Shown here: positions 8,339-16,272 of the stretch, in pieces
Layout: every line of letters begins with the position of its first letter
How positions within the stretch are numbered: position 1 is the first letter of the stretch
Assembly (NCBI GenBank): GCA_937927415.1
Contig: CALBDS010000004.1
Coordinates: forward strand, 62,001-126,000
Length of the DNA: 64,000 nucleotides
Direction of reading: 5' to 3'
Source of the DNA: an uncultured Rhodospirillaceae bacterium
GTDB lineage: Bacteria > Pseudomonadota > Alphaproteobacteria > Azospirillales > Azospirillaceae
Translations under genes and position numbers: made by a program
Notes under the pieces: model-generated
Database searches by the model: none
Told to the model about the DNA's origin: nothing
What the model saw: the letters and a program-made list of their open reading frames with translations, nothing else

Positions 8339-10072
8339 TTACACACTCCCGACCGGCAGCAGGGTCTTGAGGGCCGCTTCCACCTCGTGGGCGCGGATGG
8401 GCAGGGGGCCGGGGCGGCTGACCACCGTCACGGCAGCGGGCAGGTCGTAATGGGCGCGCAGGTATTTGTGGAACTGGGCGCCGTGGCTCTGCTCCACCAC
8501 CAGAATGCGCTCCACCCCGTCGAGGGCGTCGGCCAGGGCCGCGGGCTGGACCGGCGCCAGCAGGCGCACCGCCACCAGCCGCACCCGATGGCCGTCGGCG
8601 CGCAGGCGGTCCGCCGCCTCCCGCGCCGGGCCGGCGGACGATCCCCAGGTCAGCACGGCGACCGGCCCGTCGCCCTCCACATCGGCCCAGGCGGAGCCGT
8701 AATCGTGATGAGTCAGCTTGCGCAGCCGCTTGTCCAGTTGCGCGTGGTGGTCGGCGGCCTGCGACGACGGCAGGCCGCGGTCGCTATGCTCCAGCCCGTC
8801 GGCGGTGTGCTCGCCGCCCGGCATGCCGGGGATGGCGGCGGGGGACACCCCGTCGGCGGTCACGGCGTAGCGGCGGTATTCCCCCCCGTCCGCCGGATCG
8901 GCCAGCCGGCGTTCGGCCCGGTGCGGGGCGTCGGGCGGACGGTCGATGACGGCCCGCGACTGGCCCATCGCCTGATCCGACAGCACGATGGCCGGGCACT
9001 GCAGCGCCTCGGCCAGATGCGCTGCCCATTGGGTGGTGAACAGGCAGTCGCCGATGGACGTGGGGGCGAGCACCAGATGGGGGGCGTCGCCGTGCAGCCC
9101 GTACACGGCGATGTTCAGGTCCGACTGTTCCGATTTGGTGGGAATGCCGGTGGACGGGCCGCCGCGCATCACATCGACCACCACCACCGGGATTTCCGAC
9201 GCCACCGCCAGCCCCAGCGCCTCGATCATCAGCGACAGGCCCGGCCCGGCGGTGGCGGTGATGGACGGCACCCCGCCGAAGGACGCGCCCAGGCACATAT
9301 TGATGGAGGCCAGCTCGTCTTCCGCCTGGACCAGATGCCCGCCGGTGCGCTCCAGCCGGGGCGCCAGCCATTCCAGAATTTCCGTGGCGGGGGTGATGGG
9401 ATAGGCGGCGCAGAACCGCACCCCGGCCTTCAGCGCGCCGAAGCCCGCCGCCTCGTTGCCGGAGATGTTCCAGCGCACCCCATCGGACGGAACGGGCGGC
9501 AGCAGGGTGAGGTCCAGCCCCCAATCGGCCACCGCGTCCACCCCGACATCGATGGCCGCGGCCGATGCGGTGACGGCCGCATCCCCCTTCTTGCCCAGGG
9601 CGTCGCGGACCACCGCGTCCACCCCGGCGCGCGGCAGGCCGATCAGGGCCGCCACCACGCCCAGCCCCACCATGTTGACCCGGCCGCCGGGGACCGAACC
9701 GATCAGTTCACGGAACGGCACATCCATCACCCGCGCCCCCGCGACGGCCAGAGCCGCCGGCACCGGCCCCTGGTCGGGGTCGGTGACGATGACGGTGGCG
9801 GGCGTCATGGGCAGTTCGGCGGCGAACCGTTCCACATTCTGCCAGTCGAAAGCGACCACCAGATCGAACGCATCCCCCGGCGCCGGCACCGGGCGGGGCG
9901 ACAGCCGGACGAAGGCCGCCGCCTCCCCCCCGCGGATCTGCGGACCGGATGACCGGGACATCAGCCCGTACCATCCCACCTTGGCGGCGGCGTCCAGCAG
10001 CATCTGCCCCGCCGTCATCACCCCAGCGCCGCCGCTGCCGACCAGCGCAACCGTGACCGAATCCCGTTTCAT
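8339..10072 (-). CDS. korA: 2-oxoacid:ferredoxin oxidoreductase, fused gamma-alpha subunit
   Basis: A 577-residue fusion. Residues 1 to about 190 are the gamma domain (VALVGSGGAGVMTAGQMLL, SRSSGPQIRGGEAAAFVRL). The remainder is the alpha subunit with AYPITPATEILEWLA, ATAGPGLSLMIEALGLAV and MRGGPSTGIPTKSEQSDLN. Together with KorB it forms the CoA-dependent 2-oxoacid:ferredoxin oxidoreductase, an alternative to the dehydrogenase complex of the TCA cycle. The ATG at 10072 matches the gamma-domain N-terminus; an upstream in-frame start at 10123 adds 17 unconserved residues. No ferredoxin gene is adjacent. The alpha subunit usually lacks its own Fe-S clusters in this two-gene type. Confidence 0.9.
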   Translation of the reverse strand: MKRDSVTVALVGSGGAGVMTAGQMLLDAAAKVGWYGLMSRSSGPQIRGGEAAAFVRLSPRPVPAPGDAFDLVVAFDWQNVERFAAELPMTPATVIVTDPDQGPVPAALAVAGARVMDVPFRELIGSVPGGRVNMVGLGVVAALIGLPRAGVDAVVRDALGKKGDAAVTASAAAIDVGVDAVADWGLDLTLLPPVPSDGVRWNISGNEAAGFGALKAGVRFCAAYPITPATEILEWLAPRLERTGGHLVQAEDELASINMCLGASFGGVPSITATAGPGLSLMIEALGLAVASEIPVVVVDVMRGGPSTGIPTKSEQSDLNIAVYGLHGDAPHLVLAPTSIGDCLFTTQWAAHLAEALQCPAIVLSDQAMGQSRAVIDRPPDAPHRAERRLADPADGGEYRRYAVTADGVSPAAIPGMPGGEHTADGLEHSDRGLPSSQAADHHAQLDKRLRKLTHHDYGSAWADVEGDGPVAVLTWGSSAGPAREAADRLRADGHRVRLVAVRLLAPVQPAALADALDGVERILVVEQSHGAQFHKYLRAHYDLPAAVTVVSRPGPLPIRAHEVEAALKTLLPVGSV

Positions 10073-10289
10073 GCCGTCCGCCCTTGCCTCCTTCGACCTT
10101 CGGGCGCCCCCTTGGCGGTGCACCCGGACGGTGACCGCCCTTTATGCCCAAGAATCGGGCGGCAAGGAATGATATGACGCAACACTTAACGACAGCGCAG
10201 CAAAATGCCGCACAGAGAGCTGATTTTTCGCATATCGAACAAATCGTGGGACGGATACACAGCCAGAACGGCAATCCGGGAAGGGATCG

Positions 10290-10943
10290 TCAATCCCAAT
10301 AACGTTGTTCCCGCCACGGGTCGCCAAGATTGTGATAGCCGCGCTGCTCCCAATAACCCGGACGGTCGTGGGGCAGGAATTCGATTCGCTTCACCCACTT
10401 GGCGCTTTTCCAGAAATAGAGCTTGGGCACCACCACCCGCACCGGGCCGCCATGGTCCGGGCTGATCGGTTCCCCCTCCCACCCCGTCGCCAGCAGGGTG
10501 TCGTCATCGTCGAACGCCGACAGCGGCAGGTTGGTGGTGTAGCCGTCGTAGGAATGGAACAGGACGAAGGCCGCCTCCGGCTGCGGGCGCACCATGTCCA
10601 GCAGATGGCGCGCGCTCACCCCTTCCCAGGTGTTGTCATAGCGCGACCATGTGGTGACGCAATGGATGTCGGTGACGATGCGGAACACCGGCTGCGCCGT
10701 CAGATCGGCCCAGGACCAGCACAGCGGCCGTTCCACCAGCCCATCGACGGTCAGCGTCCAGCGGTCGCGGTCCAGATTGGGGACGATGCCCAGATCCAGC
10801 ACCGGCCACGCCTGTGTCAGGCGCTGGCCCGGCGGCAGCCGGTCGCGTTCGGGATCGGCGGTGGTGCCGGTCAGCCCGCGGCCCTGGCGTGCCCAGGCTT
10901 CCTTGGCGGAAACGAGCTTGTCGTTGGGGGTGTCGTCGGTCAT
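10290..10943 (-). CDS. Sulfite-oxidase-fold molybdopterin oxidoreductase, cytoplasmic
   Basis: A 217-residue molybdopterin-binding protein. The segment TDIHCVTTWSRYDNTWEGV places Cys95 as the expected molybdenum ligand; later segments HSYDGYTTNLPLSAF, HGGPVRVVVPKLYFWKSAKW and IEFLPHDRPGYWEQRGYHN fit the YedY/sulfite-oxidase fold. No twin-arginine signal is seen, unlike MsrP, so it should stay in the cytoplasm. The start at 10943 (MTDDTPNDKLV) is preferred; a longer reading to 11024 has no conserved sequence and runs toward the lpdA terminator. Its substrate is unknown. The 217 bases between it and korA hold nothing recognisable. Confidence 0.82.
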   Translation of the reverse strand: MTDDTPNDKLVSAKEAWARQGRGLTGTTADPERDRLPPGQRLTQAWPVLDLGIVPNLDRDRWTLTVDGLVERPLCWSWADLTAQPVFRIVTDIHCVTTWSRYDNTWEGVSARHLLDMVRPQPEAAFVLFHSYDGYTTNLPLSAFDDDDTLLATGWEGEPISPDHGGPVRVVVPKLYFWKSAKWVKRIEFLPHDRPGYWEQRGYHNLGDPWREQRYWD

Positions 10944-11021
10944 GGAGACTGAAATCCGGTTCTGGGGCCAAGCCTTTAACAATGCGTCCCTTTTCCCGCC
11001 GGTCAAGCCATGGGCGGCGCA

Positions 11022-11054
11022 CAAAAAAACCCTCCCCCCGGTGGGGGGAGGGTT
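11022..11054 (-). terminator. Rho-independent terminator of lpdA
   Basis: A perfect 12-bp stem (11028-11039 with 11043-11054) closes a 3-base loop. On the minus strand it is followed by seven T. It lies 34 bases after the lpdA stop. Confidence 0.93.
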
Positions 11055-11087
11055 CTGTCCCGCAGGATAACCGGGCCGGTGGCCGGA

Positions 11088-12494
11088 TTACATGTGCAGC
11101 GGACGGCCGTCCACCGCCAGGGCCGCTTCCTTGGTCGCTTCCGACAGGGTCGGGTGAGCGTGGCAGGTGCGGGCGATGTCTTCGGCCGACGCGCCGAATT
11201 CCATGGCCAGCGCCAGTTCCGCCACCATTTCCGACACGTTCGGCCCGATCAGGTGGGCGCCCAGCACCTTGTCGCTGTGGGCGTCGGCCAGGATCTTGAC
11301 GAAGCCGTCGGTGCTGTTGATGGCGCGGGCGCGGCCGTTGGCGGTGAAGGGGAACTTGCCGACCTTGTACGCCACGCCGGCGGCCTTCAGCTCCTCTTCG
11401 GTCTTGCCGACCGAGGCCACTTCCGGCCAGGTGTAGACCACGCCGGGGATGACGTCGTAGTTCACGTGACCGGCCTGACCGGCCAGGATCTCGGCCAGCG
11501 CCACGCCCTCGTCCTCGGCCTTGTGGGCCAGCATCGGGCCTTCCACCACGTCGCCGATGGCGTAGATGCCGGGGACGTTGGTGGCGAAGTGATGGTCGAT
11601 CTTCACGCGGCCGCGGTTGTCCATCTCCACGCCCACGGCGTCCAGCCCCAGACCGTCGGTGTGGGGACGGCGGCCGATGGCCACCAGCACCACGTCGGCT
11701 TCCAGGGTTTCCGCCGCACCGCCCGCCGCCGGTTCCAGGGTCAGGGCCACGCCCGAATCGGTGGTGGTGGCGCCGGTGACCTTGGTGGACAGCTTGAAGG
11801 TCAGCCCCTGCTTGCCCAGGATGCGCTGGGCCTGCTTGGAGAGTTCACCGTCCATGGTCGGCAGCACGCGGTCGAGGAATTCCACCACCGTAACCTGCGC
11901 GCCCAGACGGCCCCACACCGACCCCAGCTCCAGGCCGATCACGCCGCCGCCGATGACGACCAGACGCTTGGGCACCTCCGCCAGAGCCAGCGCGCCGGTG
12001 GACGACACGATCTTCTGCTCGTCGATGGTCAGGCCGGGCAGCGGGGTGACTTCCGAGCCGGTGGCAATCACGATGGCCTTGGACGCGGTGACGGTCTGGG
12101 TGGTTTCCCCTTCCACCACCACGGTGTTGGCGGCGGTGATGCGGCCCGCACCCTTCAGCCACGTGATCTTGTTCTTCTTGAACAGGAATTCCACGCCGCC
12201 GACGTTGGCCTTCACCACCTCGTCCTTGTGCTTCATGACGCCGGGCAGGTCGAGTTCGACGCCGCCGACCTTCACGCCGAAGCGGGCGAGGCCGTGCTTG
12301 GCCTCCTCATACTTTTCCGAGGCGGCCAGCAGCGCCTTGGACGGGATGCAGCCGACGTTAAGGCACGTTCCGCCCAGGGTGCCGCGCTTTTCCACGCAGG
12401 CCACCTTGAAGCCAAGCTGTGCCGCGCGAATCGCGCACACGTAACCACCCGGACCGCCGCCGATCACGACGACATCAAACGTGCTCTCAGCCAT
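11088..12494 (-). CDS. lpdA: Dihydrolipoyl dehydrogenase
   Basis: A 468-residue flavin disulfide reductase, the E3 component of 2-oxoacid dehydrogenase complexes. It has an FAD-binding VVVIGGGPGGYVCAIRAAQL, the redox pair Cys44/Cys49 in GGTCLNVGCIPSK, an NAD-binding VVIGGGVIGLELGSVWGRLG, and the C-terminal CHAHPTLSEA with the catalytic His. The enzyme reoxidises dihydrolipoamide with NAD+. It stands alone here, with no E1 or E2 gene next to it, and ends in a strong terminator. An lpdA that is part of a sucAB operon might lie elsewhere. The call is firm. Confidence 0.96.
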   Translation of the reverse strand: MAESTFDVVVIGGGPGGYVCAIRAAQLGFKVACVEKRGTLGGTCLNVGCIPSKALLAASEKYEEAKHGLARFGVKVGGVELDLPGVMKHKDEVVKANVGGVEFLFKKNKITWLKGAGRITAANTVVVEGETTQTVTASKAIVIATGSEVTPLPGLTIDEQKIVSSTGALALAEVPKRLVVIGGGVIGLELGSVWGRLGAQVTVVEFLDRVLPTMDGELSKQAQRILGKQGLTFKLSTKVTGATTTDSGVALTLEPAAGGAAETLEADVVLVAIGRRPHTDGLGLDAVGVEMDNRGRVKIDHHFATNVPGIYAIGDVVEGPMLAHKAEDEGVALAEILAGQAGHVNYDVIPGVVYTWPEVASVGKTEEELKAAGVAYKVGKFPFTANGRARAINSTDGFVKILADAHSDKVLGAHLIGPNVSEMVAELALAMEFGASAEDIARTCHAHPTLSEATKEAALAVDGRPLHM

Positions 12495-12691
12495 GGGGGC
12501 CTTTTCCTTCCGCCGTTCGTTCGCTCAATATCGGTTGCGTCCGTTCCCTGTTTCTTGAGGCTGGGGTTCGGCCGCGGGGCCGATTTATGCCCCCCCTTGC
12601 CCCCCGGCGCAACGGCGGAGTTCATCCTTTCGGAATAGACGCTGCCGTATTGGCGAAAATGGCGCAAGTCGAGCGCGGCTTTTGGGCACAA

Positions 12692-13789
12692 TCACACAGC
12701 AAAGACCCAATCGGACATCATATGGTCAATGGTCAGACCACTCAGCACCATGGCATCGCCGCTGGTGAAATTCACATGCACCCCGTCGGCGGCCCCGGTG
12801 AACGACCAGCCCATGCCGCCCGACACCTGTATCCGGTCGCCCTGCCCGCCGTTGAAATCGGTTACGATGTCGTACCCGTCGCCGCGGCGCATGGCGAAGC
12901 TGTCGGCCCCGCTGCCGCCGGTCAGCGTGTCGCTGCCGGGGCTGCCCATCAGGTAATCGTTGCCGGCATCGCCGTACAGCCGGTCGTTGCCGGACCCGCC
13001 GTAAAGGCTGTCGTTGCCCGATCCGCCGTACAGGGTGTCGTTGCCGGCGACACCCCACAACTGATCGTTGCCGGCCCATCCCCGCAACAGATCGTCGCCC
13101 CCCTTCCCTTCCAGGTAATCGGCCCCGCCGCCGCCGGCCATCACATCGGCCTTGGACGTGCCGTAGAGCGTCACCCCGGTTTCCACCGGGGCCGGCGGCT
13201 GATAGGCCACCACCTCCAGCGTGCGACCCAGAAGGGATTCGGCGTTGGCATCGACCGAGAAGAAAGAGGCGGCGCTGACCGCATCGGTCAGATCCGACAT
13301 GATGGTGCCGGTCCGGCTCTGGCCGTTCAGGGTGGCCCCCCCGGCGTATTCGTCGAACATGCCGATCATGTGGCCGAACTCATGGGCCGCCAGCTCGTCC
13401 TGGTACGATGGCCCCCAGGCGGTGTCCGTGTACCAGTTCAGCAGGTCGCAGGCGCCATAGCTGTTGTGGACGGCCACATCATAATCGGCGTCCACATCGG
13501 TGAACTGCACATCCACCTTGATGGCGTAGGACGCCGAACCGTCCGACAGGCAGTATTTGTTGCTCCACAGCTTTTCGATGCCCTGCTCCCAGGTGGACAC
13601 CAGCCCGCCGGGATTGTCGCCCGTCAGATTGATTTTGGAACTGACGGTGAACGCCGTGCCATCGAACGACAGATCATAATGCACGAACCAGGAATAGCCG
13701 CCATCGGCGCGGTTTTCATAGTAATCGACCGACTTCGACAGCAACGCCCCGTAAGAGTACGCCGCAACAGTCCCCGCATTCTGAGCCAT
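12692..13789 (-). CDS. RTX-repeat zinc metalloprotease (type I secreted, inferred)
   Basis: A 365-residue protein. The zinc motif HEFGHMIGMFDEY gives His136, Glu137 and His140, with Asp146-Glu147 after it. Residues from about 205 to 300 carry RTX nonapeptides such as GGSGNDSLYGGSGNDRLYG, which bind calcium. The tail GDRIQVSG... to MMSDWVFAV ends in a hydrophobic stretch after an Asp, like type I secretion signals. There is no N-terminal signal peptide. Family knowledge suggests secretion through an ABC-MFP-TolC exporter, but none is in this window. The third zinc ligand is not certain: the classic serralysin HExxHxxGxxH has Asp where the third His would be. The protease role is inferred. Confidence 0.82.
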   Translation of the reverse strand: MAQNAGTVAAYSYGALLSKSVDYYENRADGGYSWFVHYDLSFDGTAFTVSSKINLTGDNPGGLVSTWEQGIEKLWSNKYCLSDGSASYAIKVDVQFTDVDADYDVAVHNSYGACDLLNWYTDTAWGPSYQDELAAHEFGHMIGMFDEYAGGATLNGQSRTGTIMSDLTDAVSAASFFSVDANAESLLGRTLEVVAYQPPAPVETGVTLYGTSKADVMAGGGGADYLEGKGGDDLLRGWAGNDQLWGVAGNDTLYGGSGNDSLYGGSGNDRLYGDAGNDYLMGSPGSDTLTGGSGADSFAMRRGDGYDIVTDFNGGQGDRIQVSGGMGWSFTGAADGVHVNFTSGDAMVLSGLTIDHMMSDWVFAV

Positions 13790-14076
13790 GACCCCGATCT
13801 CACCTTTGGTTTCTTGGTGAGCAGAAGATGCCTTAACGGAGTTTTAACGTGTTGTGACCAAGCAGAACCCCCTACCATTGATCCGTTCCTTGCGGCTTTT
13901 GATAGGGATGATGGGAATAGGCCTATGCCCAACGGCAGGGGTGCGACACGAAAGAACGGGCCGCACCCGGTTTGTCGGGCTACCCCACCGGCACCGCACG
14001 GCACGGCGCAACCCGGGCGTGGCCGCAGGCGTTATCCCCCTACACACACCATGTCACTGTTTTGGGGAGAGTCGTG

Positions 14077-14223
14077 ATGCGGACGCTGAAAATCATTGCC
14101 CTGCTGGGCCTGGTCGCCAGCGCGGTGTCGGCCTGCAACACCTTCGAAGGGGCCGGTCAGGACGTTCAGGCCGGTGGCCGGGCCATCGAACGGTCGGCGG
14201 ACAGCGTGCAGAAGAAGATGTAA
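14077..14223 (+). CDS. Entericidin-like small lipoprotein
   Basis: A 48-residue lipoprotein of the entericidin A/B family. MRTLKIIALLGLVASAVSAC is a lipoprotein signal with lipobox VSAC; the mature part CNTFEGAGQDVQAGGRAIE and the Lys-rich end QKKM are typical. GGGGAGA stands 7 bases before the ATG; a GTG one codon upstream is an alternative. Entericidins are tiny envelope lipoproteins of unclear role, often stress-induced. The 287 bases upstream (13790-14076) hold no other gene I can support and presumably carry its promoter. Confidence 0.85.
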   Translation: MRTLKIIALLGLVASAVSACNTFEGAGQDVQAGGRAIERSADSVQKKM

Positions 14224-14278
14224 AAAAACGCCGTTTCCGGCCCCTGACAGATATCACGGGGGCCGGAAACCCTGGCGT
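14222..14278 (-). terminator. Terminator downstream of mlaD
   Basis: A 12-bp stem (14233-14244 with 14259-14270) extends through a second short stem (14228-14232 with 14274-14278). On the minus strand a run of seven T follows at 14228-14222, so it ends the NDUFA12-mlaD transcript. It overlaps the stop of the convergent entericidin gene and could act weakly on that side too. Confidence 0.88.
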
Positions 14279-14297
14279 TCCTGAAAATCGTAAGATT

Positions 14298-14792
14298 TCA
14301 GAGCTTGGGCGGCTGGCCCGACGGAGCGTTGCCGTCGGGCTGCTTGCTCATGTTCTGCAGGCTGAAGATCACCTGCCCCAGAAGCTGCTCGATGCCGGGC
14401 GTGCTCTGGGTGTACTGGATGCGCCCACCGGGAGCGAGCATCTTTTCCTCACCCCCCGGTTCCAGGGCCAGGAACTTACCCCCCAGCAGACTTTCGCTCG
14501 CCACCAGGGCGGCGGTGTCCGTCGGCAGCTTGATGCCTTCGGCCACCGACATGTGCACGATGGCCTGATACGTCTTCTGATCCAGCGTCATTTCGGTCAC
14601 CGTCCCGACCTTGACGCCGCTGATGCGCACGTCGGAGCCGGGCTGCAACCCGCTGATGCTGGAAAAAGCCGCGGTCAGCTCATAGCCCGTCACCTTGCGC
14701 AGATCCGCGCTGGTGTAGGCGAAGACGAGGAAAAGACCGGCCACGGCGAGGACGACCCCGCCGAGGACGGTTTCAATGGAATTCCGGCGCAT
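14298..14792 (-). CDS. mlaD: MlaD-like substrate-binding protein of phospholipid transport
   Basis: A 164-residue inner-membrane-anchored protein. One membrane segment (VLGGVVLAVAGLFLVFAYTS) is followed by an MCE domain with SGLQPGSDVRISGVKVGTVT and the typical ESLLGGKFLALEPGG. The C-terminal tail is short and Pro-rich. MlaD rings bind phospholipids between MlaFEB and the periplasm and keep outer-membrane lipid asymmetry. The other mla genes are not in this window. It lies 30 bases after the NDUFA12 gene on the same strand and is followed by a terminator, so the two form an operon, an order seen in other alphaproteobacteria. Confidence 0.9.
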   Translation of the reverse strand: MRRNSIETVLGGVVLAVAGLFLVFAYTSADLRKVTGYELTAAFSSISGLQPGSDVRISGVKVGTVTEMTLDQKTYQAIVHMSVAEGIKLPTDTAALVASESLLGGKFLALEPGGEEKMLAPGGRIQYTQSTPGIEQLLGQVIFSLQNMSKQPDGNAPSGQPPKL

Positions 14793-14822
14793 GCCTGTTT
14801 TCCTGCTGGCAACCGCGGCGGG

Positions 14823-15215
14823 TTACGCCGGGGTCCACGGCTCGTAATCGCCCGTGGCCGGGGCGCGGTGGCCGCCGGCGAGGGTGTGCCCCTCCGGACG
14901 ATAGGCCTGGACCGAACCGGAGGCGTTGGGGGCGTGTTCCTTCTGCCACGGACGATGGAAGGGGCTGTCCTTTTCCGGCAGCGGCTCCAGCCGGGTGTGG
15001 TGCAGCCAGGCATGCCATTCCGGCGGAACCTTGGACGCATCCGGCTCGCTGGCATAGATCACCCAGCGGCGTTCCTTCACGCCGCGACGGGCGGTCTTGT
15101 CGCGATAGTACTTGTTGCCGAAGCGGTCGGTGCCGACCAGCTCACCACGGCGCCACGTCACAAAATTGATGTGGACGTTGGCCATCCGCGCGATCAGGGA
15201 GATCTTTTCGCTCAT
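14823..15215 (-). CDS. NADH:ubiquinone oxidoreductase subunit NDUFA12
   Basis: A 130-residue protein of the NDUFA12/B17.2 family, an accessory subunit of complex I shared by mitochondria and alphaproteobacteria. Visible family features are LVGTDRFGNKYYRDKT, ERRWVIYASEPDASKVPPEW and HAWLHHTRLEPLPEK, and the C-terminal Pro-rich tail ending ATGDYEPWTPA. It attaches to the peripheral arm of complex I on the cytoplasmic side. The Nuo operon itself is not in the window. It is the first gene of an apparent operon with mlaD. Confidence 0.93.
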   Translation of the reverse strand: MSEKISLIARMANVHINFVTWRRGELVGTDRFGNKYYRDKTARRGVKERRWVIYASEPDASKVPPEWHAWLHHTRLEPLPEKDSPFHRPWQKEHAPNASGSVQAYRPEGHTLAGGHRAPATGDYEPWTPA

Positions 15216-15340
15216 CGTCCGTACGTTCTGGGGGGCCGGTGCGGCGCCGGGGCGGCCGTCGTGCCGTGCGTGAAAGAAAGGGGTTCTGTCGAACGGCGCG
15301 CACTATGACACCCAAGCCGCCATCCGTCCACTGTGACCAT

Positions 15341-15427
15341 CAGGGCAAGGGTCTCAGGTTAACGAACCGGGACAGTTCCCCTCTCCCCGCCGGGGAGAGG
15401 GAAAATGAACCTGAGTTCGTTGCCCTG
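15341..15427. repeat. Palindromic intergenic repeat, copy A
   Basis: An 87-base inverted repeat. The outer arms are CAGGGCAA (15341-15348) and TTGCCCTG (15420-15427); the next pair is CTCAGGTT / AACCTGAG; the centre is CCTCTCCCC-gc-CGGGGAGAGG. Its left 60 bases reappear inverted at the right end of copy B (44118-44177). It lies between NDUFA12 and lysE-like genes. Confidence 0.85.
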
Positions 15428-15458
15428 CTGTGACCATCTGTCCCCAGCGACGGCCGCC

Positions 15459-16112
15459 TCAGGTGAATTTCCGCTCGGTCAGCAGCAGCCGCAGGGCAAA
15501 GCCCAGGAACAGCACCCCCGCCAGCCCGTCCAGCGCCACCCGCATGGTCCGGCTGGTCAGAAAGGCGCGCGCCGCCCCCGCACTCAGCACCGACACCCCG
15601 ATCAGGTACAAACACCCCAGCCCGCCCAGGATGCAGCCCAGCAGGAACGTCTGCAGCGCCACCTGCCCCCGCTCCGGCGCCACGAACTGCGGCACGAAGG
15701 CGAGGTAGAACAGAATGACCTTGGGATTCAGCAGGTTGGTCAGCAGGGCGTTGAGAAACACCACCCGCGCCGGGGCCGGAGTCACCGCCGCCGGCGTGGT
15801 GTCGCCCGCCCGCTGCGCCTGGAACGCCGCCCACAGCGCCCGCCCGCCGATCCACGCCAGATAGGCCGCACCGGCATAGCGCAGCCCGTCGAACAGCGAC
15901 GGCGACGCGGCAATCACCGCCGACACCCCCGCCGCCGCCAGCAGCGCCTGCACCACATTGCCGAGCGTGATCCCCGCCGTGGCGATCAGCCCGGCCCGCC
16001 GCCCTTCCAGCAGGCCGCGGGACAGCACCAGCAGCGAATCGGGGCCAGGGGCCAGAACCAGCACCGTGGCGGCCACCAGATAAAGCTGAAGCAGATGAGG
16101 GTCGAGGGGCAT
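15459..16112 (-). CDS. LysE-family amino-acid exporter
   Basis: A 217-residue inner-membrane protein with about six hydrophobic segments. The N-terminal LAPGPDSLLVLSRGLLEGRR is the LysE/RhtB signature, and TNLLNPKVILFYLAFVPQF marks the conserved centre. This family exports amino acids or derivatives such as homoserine lactone, threonine or leucine; the substrate cannot be predicted. The ATG at 16112 has no strong ribosome site but fits the family N-terminus. It is a single gene, flanked by copy A of the palindromic repeat on one side and a pair of hairpins on the other. Confidence 0.9.
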   Translation of the reverse strand: MPLDPHLLQLYLVAATVLVLAPGPDSLLVLSRGLLEGRRAGLIATAGITLGNVVQALLAAAGVSAVIAASPSLFDGLRYAGAAYLAWIGGRALWAAFQAQRAGDTTPAAVTPAPARVVFLNALLTNLLNPKVILFYLAFVPQFVAPERGQVALQTFLLGCILGGLGCLYLIGVSVLSAGAARAFLTSRTMRVALDGLAGVLFLGFALRLLLTERKFT

Positions 16113-16211
16113 CGGCGCACCGTGGGGGGAGGAGGGAAAAGTATAGGGGGATCATAGAATCGCCCTTGGGGCGGCGGAAGACGGGAGGGGCTGATCCGTG
16201 TGCTGCGCATG

Positions 16212-16260
16212 CCGAGGGGGCCCCCCTCGGCGCTCCCGGACAGGGGGCTTGGCCCCCTGT
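16212..16260. repeat. Two adjacent GC hairpins downstream of lpxL-like gene
   Basis: CCGAGGGGG/CCCCCTCGG (16212-16230) and ACAGGGGGC-ttg-GCCCCCTGT (16240-16260) lie just after the stop of the acyltransferase gene (minus strand). No T run follows, so this may be a mRNA 3' stabiliser or a weak terminator. Confidence 0.75.
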
Positions 16261-16272
16261 ACCCCTTGTGTA

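Noticed and set aside
12898..13130. DNA repeats that resemble a repeat array
   Set aside because: They are the codons of the RTX nonapeptides of the metalloprotease, not CRISPR or independent repeats.
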